A stretch of DNA of 64,000 nt from Legionella sp. (lineage in GTDB: Bacteria; Pseudomonadota; Gammaproteobacteria; Legionellales; Legionellaceae): assembly GCA_030680075.1 (NCBI GenBank), contig JAUXWR010000131.1, positions 310,001-374,000 on the forward strand, read 5' to 3'. The translations under genes and the position numbers were made by a program. The notes beneath the pieces were generated by a model, which made no database searches, was not told the DNA's origin, and saw only the letters and a list, made by a program, of their open reading frames with translations. This document shows positions 46,642 to 57,023 of this stretch, piece after piece (position 1 is the stretch's first letter; each line of letters opens with the position of its first letter).

Positions 46642-46672
46642 AATCCCTGCGTGCAGACGCAGGGGTTGATTT
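46642..46672 (+). terminator. Intrinsic terminator after the dsbA-like gene
   Basis: A 10-bp stem aatccctgcg / cgcaggggtt (one G-T pair) with a 6-nt loop, then gattt. It lies 25 nt after the stop. Confidence 0.75.
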
Positions 46673-46842
46673 ATGTAACAATACACGCTTTTATACGTTA
46701 ACGGATGACGGTAAATGGGAAGCGCCTGCTTTCAGAACCCCATGCCGGAATTCCTGGTTAATTTCAGGTAAACTATCAGTGTCGCTCGCAACACTGAACA
46801 GATGAATTTTCCGTTGCTGCAAATTTGTAATTCGAGACAATC

Positions 46843-47745
46843 ATGACAAAACCTATTACTTTTCAGGATATTATTTTAACGTTACAACAGTTTTGGGCCT
46901 CCCAAGGGTGTGTGTTATTACAACCGCTTGATATGGAAGTCGGCGCTGGTACGTTTCATCCTGCTACTTTTTTACGCGCCATTGGGCCTGAGCCATGGTC
47001 CGCGGCCTACGTGCAACCATCACGGCGACCAACCGATGGGCGCTATGGTGAAAATCCCAATCGTGTGCAGCATTATTATCAGTTTCAAGTCATCCTGAAA
47101 CCTTCCCCACTCGATATTCAGGAAAAATACCTTGATTCATTACGCGCACTCGGTGTTGACCCGCTCACCGATGATATTCGTTTTGTTGAGGATAACTGGG
47201 AATCGCCAACGCTGGGTGCTTGGGGGCTTGGTTGGGAAGTTTGGCAAAATGGCATGGAAATTTCGCAATTTACCTACTTTCAGCAAGTGGGAGGGTTACC
47301 CTGCAAACCCGTTACTGGCGAGCTAACCTATGGATTAGAGCGCTTGTCCATGTTTATTTTAGGTGTGGATAATTTGTTTGATTTACCTTGGGGTAAAACC
47401 GCTCACGGTATAGTAACTTATGGGGATGTCTTCCATCAAAATGAAGTTGAAATGTCGGCTTACAATTTTGAACACGCCAACATCGATGCATTATTTCAAC
47501 AATTTGATTATTGCGAAGGAGAGGCTACAAAGCTTGTCGAACTTAATCTTCCATTGCCTGCTTATGAGATGGTAATAAAAGCGTCTCATGCGTTTAATCT
47601 CCTTGATGCAAGACATGCTATCTCAGTGACGGAGCGGCAACGGTATATTCTTCGCGTAAGACAGCTCTCAAGAGCAGTAGCACAAGCGTATTATGAGGCA
47701 CGTGAAGCCTTGGGTTTTCCGATGAAGGTGTGTGATGGTGAATGA
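46843..47745 (+). CDS. glyQ: Glycyl-tRNA synthetase alpha subunit
   Basis: 300 residues with the class II catalytic core: [58 protein letters not shown] and [11 protein letters not shown]. It charges tRNA-Gly as alpha2beta2. It overlaps glyS by 11 nt. The 225-bp region upstream should contain the operon promoter. Confidence 0.98.
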   Translation: MTKPITFQDIILTLQQFWASQGCVLLQPLDMEVGAGTFHPATFLRAIGPEPWSAAYVQPSRRPTDGRYGENPNRVQHYYQFQVILKPSPLDIQEKYLDSLRALGVDPLTDDIRFVEDNWESPTLGAWGLGWEVWQNGMEISQFTYFQQVGGLPCKPVTGELTYGLERLSMFILGVDNLFDLPWGKTAHGIVTYGDVFHQNEVEMSAYNFEHANIDALFQQFDYCEGEATKLVELNLPLPAYEMVIKASHAFNLLDARHAISVTERQRYILRVRQLSRAVAQAYYEAREALGFPMKVCDGE

Positions 47746-49810
47746 TTTTTTATTTGAATTAGGCTGTGAAGAGTTACCCTCAGGTGCTGTTTTGCCACTG
47801 GCTAATGCCTTGGCTCAGAATATTGTTAGCAGTCTTGATAAAGCACAAATTTCCTATGCAAACGTTAAAGCTTATGCGACGCCAAGACGTCTCGCTGTTT
47901 ATATTAGTGATTTGGAAGAAGAGCAACCCCCTCAAAAAGTAGTACGCCGAGGGCCTGCGATTAGTGCCGCTTACGATGCCCAAGGTGAACCTACCCCGGC
48001 ATTGAAAGGCTTCGCCAAATCTTGCGGTGTTGAGATAAGTGAGTTGACTGCTACTAAAACCGATAAAGGGGAGTGGTTAGTCTATGAGGCGACGACCCTG
48101 GGTGTTAAAACGCAAGAACTTTTACCTGCCTTGGTTCAACAAGCGATAGCGGCTTTACCCATTGCGAAGCCCATGCGCTGGGGAGATGGGGATGTTGAGT
48201 TTGCACGACCTGTGCACTGGGCTGTTATGCTCTTTGGCGAGGATATAATACCTGCTGAAATTCTTGGCGTGCAAACAGGCCGCAAGAGTTATGGGCATCG
48301 TTTTCATGCGCCCCAGGCAATACAGATTGATAATCCAGCACACTATGAAGCGCTTTTGCAAGACGCTTACGTGGTAGCTGATTTTGCCAAACGACGCGCG
48401 TTAATTGTAGAGCAAGTGGAAAAGGCTGCGAAAGAACATGATGCCTGCGCATTAATGCCAGATGCATTGGTTGATGAAGTTACGTCAATTGTTGAATGGC
48501 CCGCGGCACTTGTTGCGACCTTTGAACGGGATTTTCTCGACGTACCGGCTCAAGCCTTGATTGCCTCCATGCAAGCTCACCAGAAATGTTTTGCGCTTGA
48601 AGATAAAAATAAAAAACTACTGCCTTATTTTATAACGGTGACCAACCTGCAAAGTAATAAACCCGCGCAAGTTATTGCAGGCAATGAAAAGGTGATGCGC
48701 GCGCGGTTAAGTGATGCGGCATTCTTTTTTGCTCAAGATAAAAAGCAGCCATTAAGTCATCACATTGCAATGACGGCAAACGTTGTATTTCAAGTGCGTT
48801 TAGGCACTTTACTCGAGAAAGCCACCCGTGTGCAAAACATGATGAGCCATCTCGCAGCTCCTCTGGTGCTCAATGTGCGCCACGCAATGCGTGCGGCCGA
48901 GCTCAGTAAATGTGATTTGATGACTGGCATGGTGGGTGAGTTTCCTGAGCTGCAAGGGTTGATGGGGTATTATTATGCCTTAAATGATGGCGAGGCGCTT
49001 GAAGTCGCGCACGCACTGCAAGAGCAATACCTTCCCCGGTTTGCAGGAGATGAGCTACCGGCTTCAACTTTAGGTCTGGCATTGTCCTTAGCCGACCGGA
49101 TTGATACGCTTGTCGGGATTTTTGCGATTGGTCAAAAACCAACAGGGGACAAGGATCCGTTTAAATTGCGTCGACATGCGTTGGCGGTTGTTCGTTTGTT
49201 AGTCAATAATCCTGCTTCTCTAACATTGTCTCAATTAATTACGGAGGCGGCGTCTGGCTACGGTACAAAACTTCCTGGCGCCCTTGAAGCCCTTGATGAT
49301 CTGTCTTCGTTTATTTTTGAACGGCTGCAATCTTACTATCAGGCACAAGGTATTCCTCAGGATATTGTACAAGCAGTAAAAGCACGTCAATCCGATTGGC
49401 TCTATGATTTTGATAAACGCGTGCGTGCATTAGCCGAATTTGTCAGCTTGCCTCAAGCAGAGGCATTGGCCGCTGCCTGTAAACGAGTCAATAATTTGTT
49501 GCAGCATAAAGAGGGTGGCTTCGAATCATCTACGATTGATGAGGCTTTGCTTCAGGAAAATGCAGAAAAAATGCTCTTTAATGCGATAGTCAAAATGGAG
49601 CAAACCGTGCAACCTTTGTATGAAAAAGGTGACTATGCGGCACTTCTTACAGAGCTCTCAGCACTTAAAGAACCTGTTGACGCTTTTTTTGAGGGCGTTA
49701 TGGTAATGGTTGAAGAAAAGGCTATAAAAATGAATCGCCTGGCATTGTTATCGCGTTTACAAACGTTATTACAAGGCACCGCTGATATATCTTTATTACA
49801 GGCAAACTGA
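47735..49810 (+). CDS. glyS: Glycyl-tRNA synthetase beta subunit
   Basis: About 691 residues. N-terminal [15 protein letters not shown], then [37 protein letters not shown] and the HD-like [17 protein letters not shown], with a C-terminal anticodon-binding region. ATG 47735 is chosen over GTG 47732. It shares its last base with gmhB. Confidence 0.98.
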   Translation: MVNDFLFELGCEELPSGAVLPLANALAQNIVSSLDKAQISYANVKAYATPRRLAVYISDLEEEQPPQKVVRRGPAISAAYDAQGEPTPALKGFAKSCGVEISELTATKTDKGEWLVYEATTLGVKTQELLPALVQQAIAALPIAKPMRWGDGDVEFARPVHWAVMLFGEDIIPAEILGVQTGRKSYGHRFHAPQAIQIDNPAHYEALLQDAYVVADFAKRRALIVEQVEKAAKEHDACALMPDALVDEVTSIVEWPAALVATFERDFLDVPAQALIASMQAHQKCFALEDKNKKLLPYFITVTNLQSNKPAQVIAGNEKVMRARLSDAAFFFAQDKKQPLSHHIAMTANVVFQVRLGTLLEKATRVQNMMSHLAAPLVLNVRHAMRAAELSKCDLMTGMVGEFPELQGLMGYYYALNDGEALEVAHALQEQYLPRFAGDELPASTLGLALSLADRIDTLVGIFAIGQKPTGDKDPFKLRRHALAVVRLLVNNPASLTLSQLITEAASGYGTKLPGALEALDDLSSFIFERLQSYYQAQGIPQDIVQAVKARQSDWLYDFDKRVRALAEFVSLPQAEALAAACKRVNNLLQHKEGGFESSTIDEALLQENAEKMLFNAIVKMEQTVQPLYEKGDYAALLTELSALKEPVDAFFEGVMVMVEEKAIKMNRLALLSRLQTLLQGTADISLLQAN

Positions 49811-50376
49811 TGCGCGACAATCTTCTGAAAAAAGTAGTCCTGCTCGATCGTGATGGGGTTATCAATCAGGACTCGCTTCATTATATCAAGTCGGTGGATG
49901 AGTTTATCCCGATTCCAGGTAGCATTGAGGCAATTGTGCGCTTGACGCGTGCAGGTTTTCTTATTGGTGTTGCTACTAACCAATCGGGAATTTCAAGAGG
50001 ATTGTATAGCGAAGAGGAGCTGCAAGCCATTCACCGTAAAATGGTCAAGCTGGTGCAAAGTGCTGGCGGTGAAATTCATGCTATCGAGTACTGCATTCAT
50101 ATGCCTGATTTGGGTTGTGCTTGTCGTAAACCAAATCCCGGAATGTTATATGCGCTGGCCAGGCGCTTAGGCTGTAGCCTTGAAAATGTCCCTTTCATTG
50201 GCGACAGGGTTTCGGATATACAAGCAGCAGAAGCCGTAGGCGCGAAGCCTGTTATGGTGTTATCTCCTATGACAGACAGAGTGGGATTATTACCTTATTC
50301 CTATGTTCCTGTTTATAATTCATTAGCTGAATGGGTCGATGCTTTGCTTGTTACTCCCTGTGTCACCTTGAAATGA
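49810..50376 (+). CDS. gmhB: D-glycero-beta-D-manno-heptose 1,7-bisphosphate 7-phosphatase
   Basis: 188 residues, HAD superfamily: LLDRDGVINQDS, ATNQSGISRGLYS, CIHMPDLGCACRKPNPGM (zinc Cys/His site and RKP) and FIGDRVSDIQAA. It makes heptose 1-phosphate for ADP-heptose and LPS core synthesis. It lies directly after glyS, as in several gammaproteobacteria, and overlaps rsmJ by 4 nt. Confidence 0.95.
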   Translation: MRDNLLKKVVLLDRDGVINQDSLHYIKSVDEFIPIPGSIEAIVRLTRAGFLIGVATNQSGISRGLYSEEELQAIHRKMVKLVQSAGGEIHAIEYCIHMPDLGCACRKPNPGMLYALARRLGCSLENVPFIGDRVSDIQAAEAVGAKPVMVLSPMTDRVGLLPYSYVPVYNSLAEWVDALLVTPCVTLK

Positions 50377-51101
50377 TTAATTCGTTTGCTGTAGGTTATG
50401 AGGGAGAAGACCAACGTCTGCGAGCGGAAGAGCTGGCTACGCGTTTGGGTCTTGCTATTGAAAATGAAGCTGATAATCAGCTACTGGTAACGGCTGATAA
50501 GTTGCTTCTTAAAATTCATCCTTTTCTGCCCCTGCATGCCAATTTTAGCAGTACATTCTGGCAAAAACGACGCGATGCGGGTAAAAAGCAAGGTTTGGTG
50601 CGAGCATGTAAGCCGGTGAATGGTTTGCGTATTGTGGATGCTACAGCGGGGTGGGGGCGAGATGCTGCTGTTCTTGCAAGCTTTGGTGCTGATGTATTGA
50701 TGCTTGAGCAGAATCCTGTGATGGCGGCTCTTCTTCAAGATGCACTTGAAAGGCGCGATACGCATTCTAAAGCAGTATTAAAATTAGGGCTTTTGAATGT
50801 GGATGCAAGAAAGTACCTGGAATCCTTATCAAGAGAAAATTATCCTGATGTTATTTATATCGACCCAATGCACCCCGCCAGGCAGAAAGCCGCGCTCGTT
50901 AAAAAAGATTTGCAAATTTTACAGCAATTGATTGATATTGATGACGATGTTTTATCGCTTATACATCTCGCTCAAACTCGTGCAAAAAAAGTGGTCGTCA
51001 AATGGCCTCAACAATTATCACCTTTATTAAAGCCTATGAGTTCTGTCGATGGTAAAACCGTGCGTTTTGATATTTATCATGCTGAAATAAAGGCAGATTA
51101 A
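50373..51101 (+). CDS. rsmJ: 16S rRNA m2G1516 methyltransferase
   Basis: About 242 residues. The SAM-binding motif is VDATAGWGRDAAVLASFG and the catalytic segment IDPMHPARQKAALVKKDL, typical of RsmJ. It methylates G1516 of 16S rRNA. ATG 50373 overlaps the gmhB stop (ATGA); codons upstream merely read through gmhB. Confidence 0.94.
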   Translation: MINSFAVGYEGEDQRLRAEELATRLGLAIENEADNQLLVTADKLLLKIHPFLPLHANFSSTFWQKRRDAGKKQGLVRACKPVNGLRIVDATAGWGRDAAVLASFGADVLMLEQNPVMAALLQDALERRDTHSKAVLKLGLLNVDARKYLESLSRENYPDVIYIDPMHPARQKAALVKKDLQILQQLIDIDDDVLSLIHLAQTRAKKVVVKWPQQLSPLLKPMSSVDGKTVRFDIYHAEIKAD

Positions 51102-51210
51102 AATTTTTGTTTGCAAAAAATAGTCTCGTCAAATAGCAGGATCTGCCCCCTCGCCCACGAAATGAGTTCTTTTAAAATATTGAAGTCGAGAAGGGAGGGG
51201 GTTGATCAAA

Positions 51211-51381
51211 TTAAAGCAAATCAAACTCACCTAACTCTTCACGCATCCGTTTTTCTTCAAACAAATCTTCAATTTTTCGTCTTCTCTGCAATTTTGTGGT
51301 GGGGCTTGGTTCGATTGTTTCATCCTGACTATTATTTGCATCATTAATACCATCGATATTATCCAGGTGTTGATTACTCAT
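51211..51381 (-). CDS. Small acidic/basic protein, PA3496-like
   Basis: About 56 residues. An acidic Asn/Asp-rich N-terminus is followed by QRRRKIEDLFEEKRMREEL, which resembles the conserved end of the PA3496 family of small putative envelope-integrity proteins. The ATG at 51381 has aaggag 7 nt upstream; upstream in-frame codons have no such site. Function unknown. Confidence 0.7.
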   Translation of the reverse strand: MSNQHLDNIDGINDANNSQDETIEPSPTTKLQRRRKIEDLFEEKRMREELGEFDLL

Positions 51382-51499
51382 CGCAATTCTCCTTTGCGTG
51401 TGTGGGCAGTCCATCGTTTGAGAACCCAATCCCCATAAAAATATCAGAATTTCAGGGTTTATTACAGCGGAATTTTTAAGATATTTTGCTATAGAAAAC

Positions 51500-51530
51500 A
51501 TTAAACCGCAAAGAGGCTTGCGGTTTAATG
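51500..51530 (-). terminator. Intrinsic terminator of the 51553-53112 gene
   Basis: A 13-bp stem (cattaaaccgcaa / ttgcggtttaatg) with a 5-nt loop. On the minus strand it is followed by ttttc and lies 22 nt after the stop codon of the large gene. Confidence 0.75.
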
Positions 51531-51552
51531 TTTGGAGCGCGTGACAGTCGGC

Positions 51553-53112
51553 CTAGATAACCAGGCCGTGGCCTCCCGCGGGCACAGCAGGGGCGATAGC
51601 CGCTTGTTCTGCGGCAAGAGTTTTTTCCCGTATCTCCTTTACTTGCTCTCTGTATTTTGCTGTTTCCACCTTGATATTAGGCGGATTTTTAGTGTACGCG
51701 GCACGTTGGGCTTGTTCTTTGGTATAACTGTCCTGGGCGGCCTGTAGGCGGCTTCCTTCATGTCCAAAAAGGGTTTTTATATCCACCGCTTTTCCATTTA
51801 CTTTAATAACAATATCGCAGGTGGCTTTTGTGGGATCGTTAGGGTTTTCGGGATCAGGAGTAATCTTAGGATTAAAGCCTGCTTTTACAGCCGCTTCAAA
51901 TTGTTTGCGACCAAGTTCCATCGCATAAGCGGAGTGTTTTTCACCATTAGGGTGATCGGCTTTTAAATCCCCATCGTAATTTATCGACATTATGATTGTA
52001 TCGCTACCACAAGCACGTACAGCCGCTGCCATTGTTGTAAAGTCATAGTCAATTTGTTGATTAGGTCTGTTATAGTACAGTAAACCAAATTTGGGCAGGG
52101 TCATGGAAAATGAGTTACTGCTCTTATCATACTGCATTTTTCTGCCAGTAATGGTTTGAATCATTTGCAGATCGCTTGGTTTAATGCCTTTAAAGGTACC
52201 CTTACCCTCTTTAGGATTATAGCCAATTTGTACAGTAGTATCTTCTTCGGGCAGTCCGTTTTTTTGCCTATATTCTTCTGCGGCTTTATTAATTTGCGCT
52301 TGATTAAATTTACTTTGTTTGTAGAAAATATCGAGAAGAGCTATGCGATCGCGTTCACTTTGAGCAAGGCGATGAAGTTTGATGACTTCATCGCTCATGG
52401 TTTTACCAAATTTACTCAATTCTGCCTTTTGAGATTTCTCCAGCTCTTTAACCATATCATCTTTGAACTGGGTGACATCTTCTGGGGTCTTTAAGCCCAC
52501 TACACCCTTTATCGAGTTGAGAGAGGATGATGGGTCTTTGAATAAATCGAGGGTCTGTTGTTTTTCAAGTTTATGTTGTTCTTTAATGGCCTTTTCTGTT
52601 TCTTCTCTTATTTCCTGCAGCACGCCCGCAACAGCGCTCAGGTTAAGCGGTTTTGCATCCTTTGCTTTACTATCGGCAATCAGTTTATTTAAGGCTTTAA
52701 CATCCCTGTCAAAGTTATCACGAGCCTCTAACATACCATCACTGAGCGCGAGAGTTTCTTCGAATAGTTTGTCTATTTCTTCACGGTCTACGGCTTTTAG
52801 TTTTTTGGCAAGTGATTCTCCATCAGGAGCGATAAGTGCAGGTGATTTTTTATTTGATTTTTTATCCTCGGGCTTCTCATCTGAAGCGGGCTTTTTAGGA
52901 GCTGCTTCTAAAGCCGCAAAGCCATTGAGACTATGAAGACGGTTTTTAGTGTAATCCGTCATGGCATTGACGCCAGACTTTACTTTTTTTGCTGTTCTAG
53001 CGCTGGTACTATATTCGTCAAACGCCTCATTTTGGTTACCTGGCTCAAATAATTTCAGTTTCTCTTTCGACGCCAAACGCTTACCAACAAAAGGAAGGCC
53101 AAAAATAGACAT
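51553..53112 (-). CDS. Unrecognised large soluble protein, effector candidate
   Basis: 519 residues, no signal peptide or membrane segment. Residues ~75-100 are Lys/Pro/Glu-rich (KKPASDEKPEDKKSNKK), ~110-330 strongly helical with coiled-coil character, and ~335-450 a mixed alpha/beta domain (TFKGIKPSDLQMIQTITGRKM, AYAMELGRKQFEAAVKAGFN). The last domain recalls the small LPD7-like polyvalent domains of relaxases and effectors, but only weakly. The C-terminus is Ala/Pro/Gly-rich. Monocistronic, flanked by an R1 array upstream. An effector role is inference. Confidence 0.6.
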   Translation of the reverse strand: MSIFGLPFVGKRLASKEKLKLFEPGNQNEAFDEYSTSARTAKKVKSGVNAMTDYTKNRLHSLNGFAALEAAPKKPASDEKPEDKKSNKKSPALIAPDGESLAKKLKAVDREEIDKLFEETLALSDGMLEARDNFDRDVKALNKLIADSKAKDAKPLNLSAVAGVLQEIREETEKAIKEQHKLEKQQTLDLFKDPSSSLNSIKGVVGLKTPEDVTQFKDDMVKELEKSQKAELSKFGKTMSDEVIKLHRLAQSERDRIALLDIFYKQSKFNQAQINKAAEEYRQKNGLPEEDTTVQIGYNPKEGKGTFKGIKPSDLQMIQTITGRKMQYDKSSNSFSMTLPKFGLLYYNRPNQQIDYDFTTMAAAVRACGSDTIIMSINYDGDLKADHPNGEKHSAYAMELGRKQFEAAVKAGFNPKITPDPENPNDPTKATCDIVIKVNGKAVDIKTLFGHEGSRLQAAQDSYTKEQAQRAAYTKNPPNIKVETAKYREQVKEIREKTLAAEQAAIAPAVPAGGHGLVI

Positions 53113-53268
53113 AATTCACCCGTTACTATTTAAAGTTTATAAAAAAAGTATAACACGGGTTGCTTAAGTTAAAATTAAGAATTTTTTTAAAAACAAAATA
53201 CGAGCATGGAAGTATGTATAAGCTTCATACACTCACCTGAAACCGGTGTTATTACCAGCATCATCCAC

Positions 53269-53557
53269 ACTCCCTAACGGTCGCGGCTCGGTTAAACCCA
53301 TACAACCGAGCCACGACCGTTAGGGAGTGTTCACGGGGTTCAAGTATTACTCCAAAGCAGAGTTATCATTCCCATCATCCACGCTCCCTAACGGTCGCGG
53401 CTCGGATTAAACCCATACAACCGAGCCACGACTGTTAAGGAGTGTTCACGGGGTTCAAGCATTACTCCAAAGCAGAGTTATTACACGCATCATCCACGCT
53501 CCCTAATGGTCGTGGCTCGGATTTAAACATATGAACCGAGCCGCGACTGTTAAGGTG
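53269..53557. repeat. R1 tandem palindromic repeat array
   Basis: Three inverted-repeat units (53269-53330, 53382-53451, 53498-53557), each ctccctaacggtcgcggctcgg, ~15 nt loop, then ccgagccacgaccgttagggag or a close variant. They are separated by tgttcacggggttcaag, tattactccaaagcagagtta and catcatccac. The period is ~115 bp. It fills the gap between metQ and the 519-residue gene; nothing else is seen in 53113-53573. Confidence 0.9.
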
Positions 53558-53573
53558 CGTTCACAGGGCCTAA

Positions 53574-54350
53574 TTACCACGCAGGAATAGCCGCATCGCC
53601 GAACAATATTTTTGCCTGATCAGTCACTTCTTTCGAATGAAAAGCTTTCATGAACTGCTCTAACTGTGGCTTTTTAATGCTATTTTTCTTGATAACGATT
53701 AAATTTGCATAAGGTGAGTCTTTACCTTCTACAAATATCGCGTCACGAGAAGGGCTTAAGCCTGCGGGAATGGCAAAAGTGGTATTGATAACCGCCGCAT
53801 CCACATCGCTTAACACGCGAGGCAATTGTGCCGCGTCCAATTCTTTAATCTGTAATTGTTTAGGATTAGTCGCTATATCCGCAGTACTTGCTGTCTTCGT
53901 TTTTTTAAGAGTAATTAAGCCTGCTTTTTGTAATAACAATAACGCTCGAGCTTCATTACTCGGATCATTAGGAATCGCAATCAAGGCCTTTTGGGGGATT
54001 TTTTTCAATGATTTTATTTTAGTTGAGTAGATGCCGGCAGGATATACAAAGGTTTTACCCAATACTTCCAAATCATAACCATGCGCGCTCATTGCCGCTT
54101 GTAAATAAGGCAGATGCTGGTAAATATTGGCATCAAGGCTTCCATCCTGCAAGGCTTCATTGGGCAGATTGTAGTCATTGAATTCAACAATTTTTACCGT
54201 TAAGCCATAATCTTTAAGTGCTACTTCTTTTGCCACCTCAACAAGCTCTGTTTCAGGGCCTGAAATTGTGCCTATTGTTAAAGTGTTAGGTGAAGGTTTA
54301 CTGCAGGCTATTAAACTTGCGACGAGCACAACTATACCAAAATAACGCAT
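53574..54350 (-). CDS. metQ: D/L-methionine ABC transporter substrate-binding lipoprotein
   Basis: About 258 residues from ATG 54350 (aaggag 8 nt upstream). The lipobox is SLIAC near residue 16. The NlpA/MetQ fold shows VEFNDYNLPNEALQDGSLDANIYQHLPYL, IAIPNDPSNEARALLLLQKAGLI and INTTFAIPAGL. It binds methionine and delivers it to MetNI. Third gene of metNIQ, 41 nt after metI. The stop borders the R1 array. Confidence 0.95.
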   Translation of the reverse strand: MRYFGIVVLVASLIACSKPSPNTLTIGTISGPETELVEVAKEVALKDYGLTVKIVEFNDYNLPNEALQDGSLDANIYQHLPYLQAAMSAHGYDLEVLGKTFVYPAGIYSTKIKSLKKIPQKALIAIPNDPSNEARALLLLQKAGLITLKKTKTASTADIATNPKQLQIKELDAAQLPRVLSDVDAAVINTTFAIPAGLSPSRDAIFVEGKDSPYANLIVIKKNSIKKPQLEQFMKAFHSKEVTDQAKILFGDAAIPAW

Positions 54351-54391
54351 TAACTTTTCTCCTTTTGATTCTTTAAAAACCTCGTGCCTTA

Positions 54392-55039
54392 TCATGCATG
54401 AGAATAATGATTTGCCAGCCTATCGCCGCCTGCCTGCAGCAGTTGGACAATTATTACCAAGAGCACCACGGTCGAGAGCATTATGCTCAGATTAAACCGC
54501 TGATAACCATAACGAATGGCTAAATCACCCAGCCCGCCGCCGCCGACCGTGCCTGCCATCGCCGAATAATTTACCAATGTAATAGCCGTCACGGTGATTG
54601 CCTGAATTAAAGCCGGGAAGGCCTCCGGTAATAAAATATGGCGTATCATCTGCCAGCTTGTTGTCCCCATGGAAAAACCGGTTTCGATTAATCCTTTGGG
54701 TAAATTTCGGTAAATATTATCAACAAGTCGCGCAAAAAAAGGAGCCGCTCCTAAAGTAAGCGGCACAATGGCTGCATTTATCCCAATGGAGGTTCCCACT
54801 AATAACCGCGTAACAGGAATCAGAGCCACCAGAAGAATAATAAAAGGAATAGACCTACTGAAATTAATTAAGCCCGCAATAGCACGATTTAATCTCGGGT
54901 GCGGTTTTATTTTAGCGCTACTAAAAAGCAAAGTGCCTAATGGCAAACCTAAAAGCACCGCAAGCAGGGTACTTATTGCGACCATATAAAGCGTTTCTCC
55001 GCAAGCTATCAATAAATCATAAAACAGCGTCAGCGACAT
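54392..55039 (-). CDS. metI: Methionine ABC transporter permease
   Basis: 215 residues with five hydrophobic segments and the ABC permease coupling motif in [26 protein letters not shown]. Homodimer partner of MetN in the inner membrane. It overlaps metN by 23 nt. Confidence 0.95.
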   Translation of the reverse strand: MSLTLFYDLLIACGETLYMVAISTLLAVLLGLPLGTLLFSSAKIKPHPRLNRAIAGLINFSRSIPFIILLVALIPVTRLLVGTSIGINAAIVPLTLGAAPFFARLVDNIYRNLPKGLIETGFSMGTTSWQMIRHILLPEAFPALIQAITVTAITLVNYSAMAGTVGGGGLGDLAIRYGYQRFNLSIMLSTVVLLVIIVQLLQAGGDRLANHYSHA

Positions 55040-56042
55040 AGCCTATAATCTCCACAGTTAAATTAGCGTCTCCACAACGCTCAATAAAGTCCGCCAAGAG
55101 AAAACTGCTTGCAGACACTTCAACCACTAATACACCGCAGGTAATCGTATCAAACCTGTCAATATTGGCGAGCAGGATGTTAATATCAAGGTGTAACTCG
55201 CGACTGGTTTTGCTAATAAAAGGAACCGTTGCACTATCTCCCTGAAAAAAGAGACGAAGTAGTGTTTTTCCAGTAGGTATGGTAGTAATTTGGCTAATAA
55301 GACAAGCAGGCAACTGCGGGCTTAACTGGCTATAGAGCATATTGCGCGCGGGACTCGCGGGTGAATTAAAGATGCTGGCAAGGGAGCCTGATTCGATAAT
55401 TTCGCCACCCTCCATGACGGCAAGCCTATGGCAAACGCGCTTCACTACATCCATCTCATGGGTTATCAGCACAATCGTTATTCCATACAGCTGATTAATT
55501 TTTTTGAGCAATTGTAGTATTGAATCGGTCGTTTCCGGGTCAAGGGCTGAAGTTGCCTCATCACAAAGAAGTATTTTAGGCGAACAACTGAGCGCGCGCG
55601 CAATTGCTACCCGTTGTTTTTGGCCGCCACTAAGCTCGGATGGATAAGCTTCACGCTTACTTTCTAATTCAACGATTGGTAAAAGTTCCTCAATCTTCTC
55701 TTTGATTTCATCCTCGCTAATCCCCTGAATGCGCATTGGCAAGGCAATATTGTCATAGACATTTTTAGCGCTCATTAAATTAAACTGCTGAAAAATCATC
55801 GCCATTTTATGGCGAGCCTGCCTTAAGGCTTTATGTTTCAGGTCGGTGATATTCTGGTTGTCAATAAAGACTTCACCGCTATCAGGTCGTTCGAGTAAGT
55901 TAATGCTGCGTAACAGCGTGGACTTGCCAGCGCCACTTTTGCCAATGATGCCAAAAATTTCGCCTTCCTGAATAAAGAGATTTATATCCTTTAAGGCTAT
56001 TGTTGAGGCAAAGGACTTGTTTAATCCAACTAGTTCAATCAT
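55017..56042 (-). CDS. metN: Methionine ABC transporter ATP-binding protein
   Basis: 341 residues. Walker [11 protein letters not shown]-loop FQQFNLMS, signature [15 protein letters not shown], Walker [14 protein letters not shown] and switch ITHEMDVV are intact, followed by the C-terminal NIL domain (~residues 265-341) that senses methionine and inhibits transport. First gene of the operon, with a SAM-II-like element in its ~120-nt leader. Confidence 0.96.
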   Translation of the reverse strand: MIELVGLNKSFASTIALKDINLFIQEGEIFGIIGKSGAGKSTLLRSINLLERPDSGEVFIDNQNITDLKHKALRQARHKMAMIFQQFNLMSAKNVYDNIALPMRIQGISEDEIKEKIEELLPIVELESKREAYPSELSGGQKQRVAIARALSCSPKILLCDEATSALDPETTDSILQLLKKINQLYGITIVLITHEMDVVKRVCHRLAVMEGGEIIESGSLASIFNSPASPARNMLYSQLSPQLPACLISQITTIPTGKTLLRLFFQGDSATVPFISKTSRELHLDINILLANIDRFDTITCGVLVVEVSASSFLLADFIERCGDANLTVEIIGYVADAVL

Positions 56043-56094
56043 TTTTATTAACCTGGAGTAGAGCTGGCGAGGAACTAAGGAGGGAGGAAGCCCG

Positions 56095-56164
56095 CTTTAG
56101 CCGAATTTACAAGAAAAGGTTTTCTTGAGCGCCCGCAAGCTAAGTAATCAAATCAGCGCATCGC
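56095..56164 (-). promoter_or_regulatory. Candidate SAM-II-like riboswitch in the metNIQ leader
   Basis: The minus strand reads GCGC, then TGATTTGA (56155-56148), 7 nt, GCTTGC (56140-56135), GG, GCGC (56132-56129), a hairpin CAAGAAAA/TTTTCTTG (56127-56110), TAAATTCGG and CTAAAG. The UGAUUUG loop motif, GCUUGC, an enclosing P1 helix and a final GCUAAA in this order and spacing match the SAM-II class as I remember it, which controls methionine genes. P1 is short, the L3 hairpin is an insertion and the usual P2 pairing is not clear; UUAGCU/GGCUAA could pair instead. It ends ~50 nt before the metN ATG. Confidence 0.45.
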
Positions 56165-56195
56165 CATGATACAATAAATGTGCATTGAAAAAAAC

Positions 56196-57023
56196 TTAAA
56201 TCCTGGAAATCGTGTTTTTTTGAGGTTCCTTTAGAAATGGACGTAATAAACAGTAGGTTTTAGACCCCATTTGTTCACTTAACCCCTTAGCCATTGCAGT
56301 TGCCATTAACTGCGAGACGGCATATTCACACTTTAATGCCATCGCGTCTTTTATAGCAGTATGAGCCAATGCACCACATAAGCCATTTTTCTGGAATTGA
56401 GGGAGTGTTGCCCCGTTATATAAACCAACTAAAGCACCATCAATATAAGCCGTTAAGGTCGATACGGGTTCTCCCGCATAATAGCCTATATAATGTTTGA
56501 ATTTTCCTGCTGGGCCATAAGCGTTATACATTTCTCTTAAATCTGCTTTGATTGATTCAGACATTTGAAAAACATCACACATTATTGTTAAAAAAATCTC
56601 ATACTCTTTGGGAGTAGTTACCTCACCTGTTTCAATTTTATTATTGATTGGAGCAAATTTTATCTCATCGAGTTTAGCCGCGACTCCTAAAAAATCCCCG
56701 AGAAAATGAAAGCCTTTTGAATTCAGATCCGCTTGAATGTCCTCAGGAATTTCAGCAGGCTCTGTCCACCACCAAATAAATGGGCGATTTTTGGCATTAT
56801 AGAAATCAATAACAGGATCTAAATTATCGTTAATTGCCAATTTATCATGCTTGTAATTGTTAAATACACCATTAAAAAAGGGAAACTCACAGCCGCTATA
56901 ATAATGAAGAGAACCGCCAATATCGGTAACTCCAGATTCATTATGAGACGATTGTTGCGCGGCAATACTCATTATGTTAATTAAATTATCAATAATACCT
57001 TTGGTAATAAATGCGTTTGTCAC
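56196..57023 (-). CDS. GNAT family N-acetyltransferase
   Basis: 275 residues. The C-terminal half has the GNAT acetyl-CoA region (LVGLYNGATLPQFQKNGLCGALAHTAIKDAM type; pyrophosphate loop QKNGLCGAL) preceded by GYYAGEPVSTLTAYIDG. The N-terminal ~110 residues form a second, degenerate domain containing FIWWWTEP. Substrate unknown. It is a single gene upstream of metNIQ on the same strand, 153 bp away. Confidence 0.8.
   Translation of the reverse strand: MTNAFITKGIIDNLINIMSIAAQQSSHNESGVTDIGGSLHYYSGCEFPFFNGVFNNYKHDKLAINDNLDPVIDFYNAKNRPFIWWWTEPAEIPEDIQADLNSKGFHFLGDFLGVAAKLDEIKFAPINNKIETGEVTTPKEYEIFLTIMCDVFQMSESIKADLREMYNAYGPAGKFKHYIGYYAGEPVSTLTAYIDGALVGLYNGATLPQFQKNGLCGALAHTAIKDAMALKCEYAVSQLMATAMAKGLSEQMGSKTYCLLRPFLKEPQKNTISRI

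Noticed and set aside
52463..52936. A 157-codon frame opposite the 519-residue gene
   Set aside because: A Ser/Leu-rich mirror of a Lys/Glu-rich coding strand, no ribosome site, no recognisable domain.
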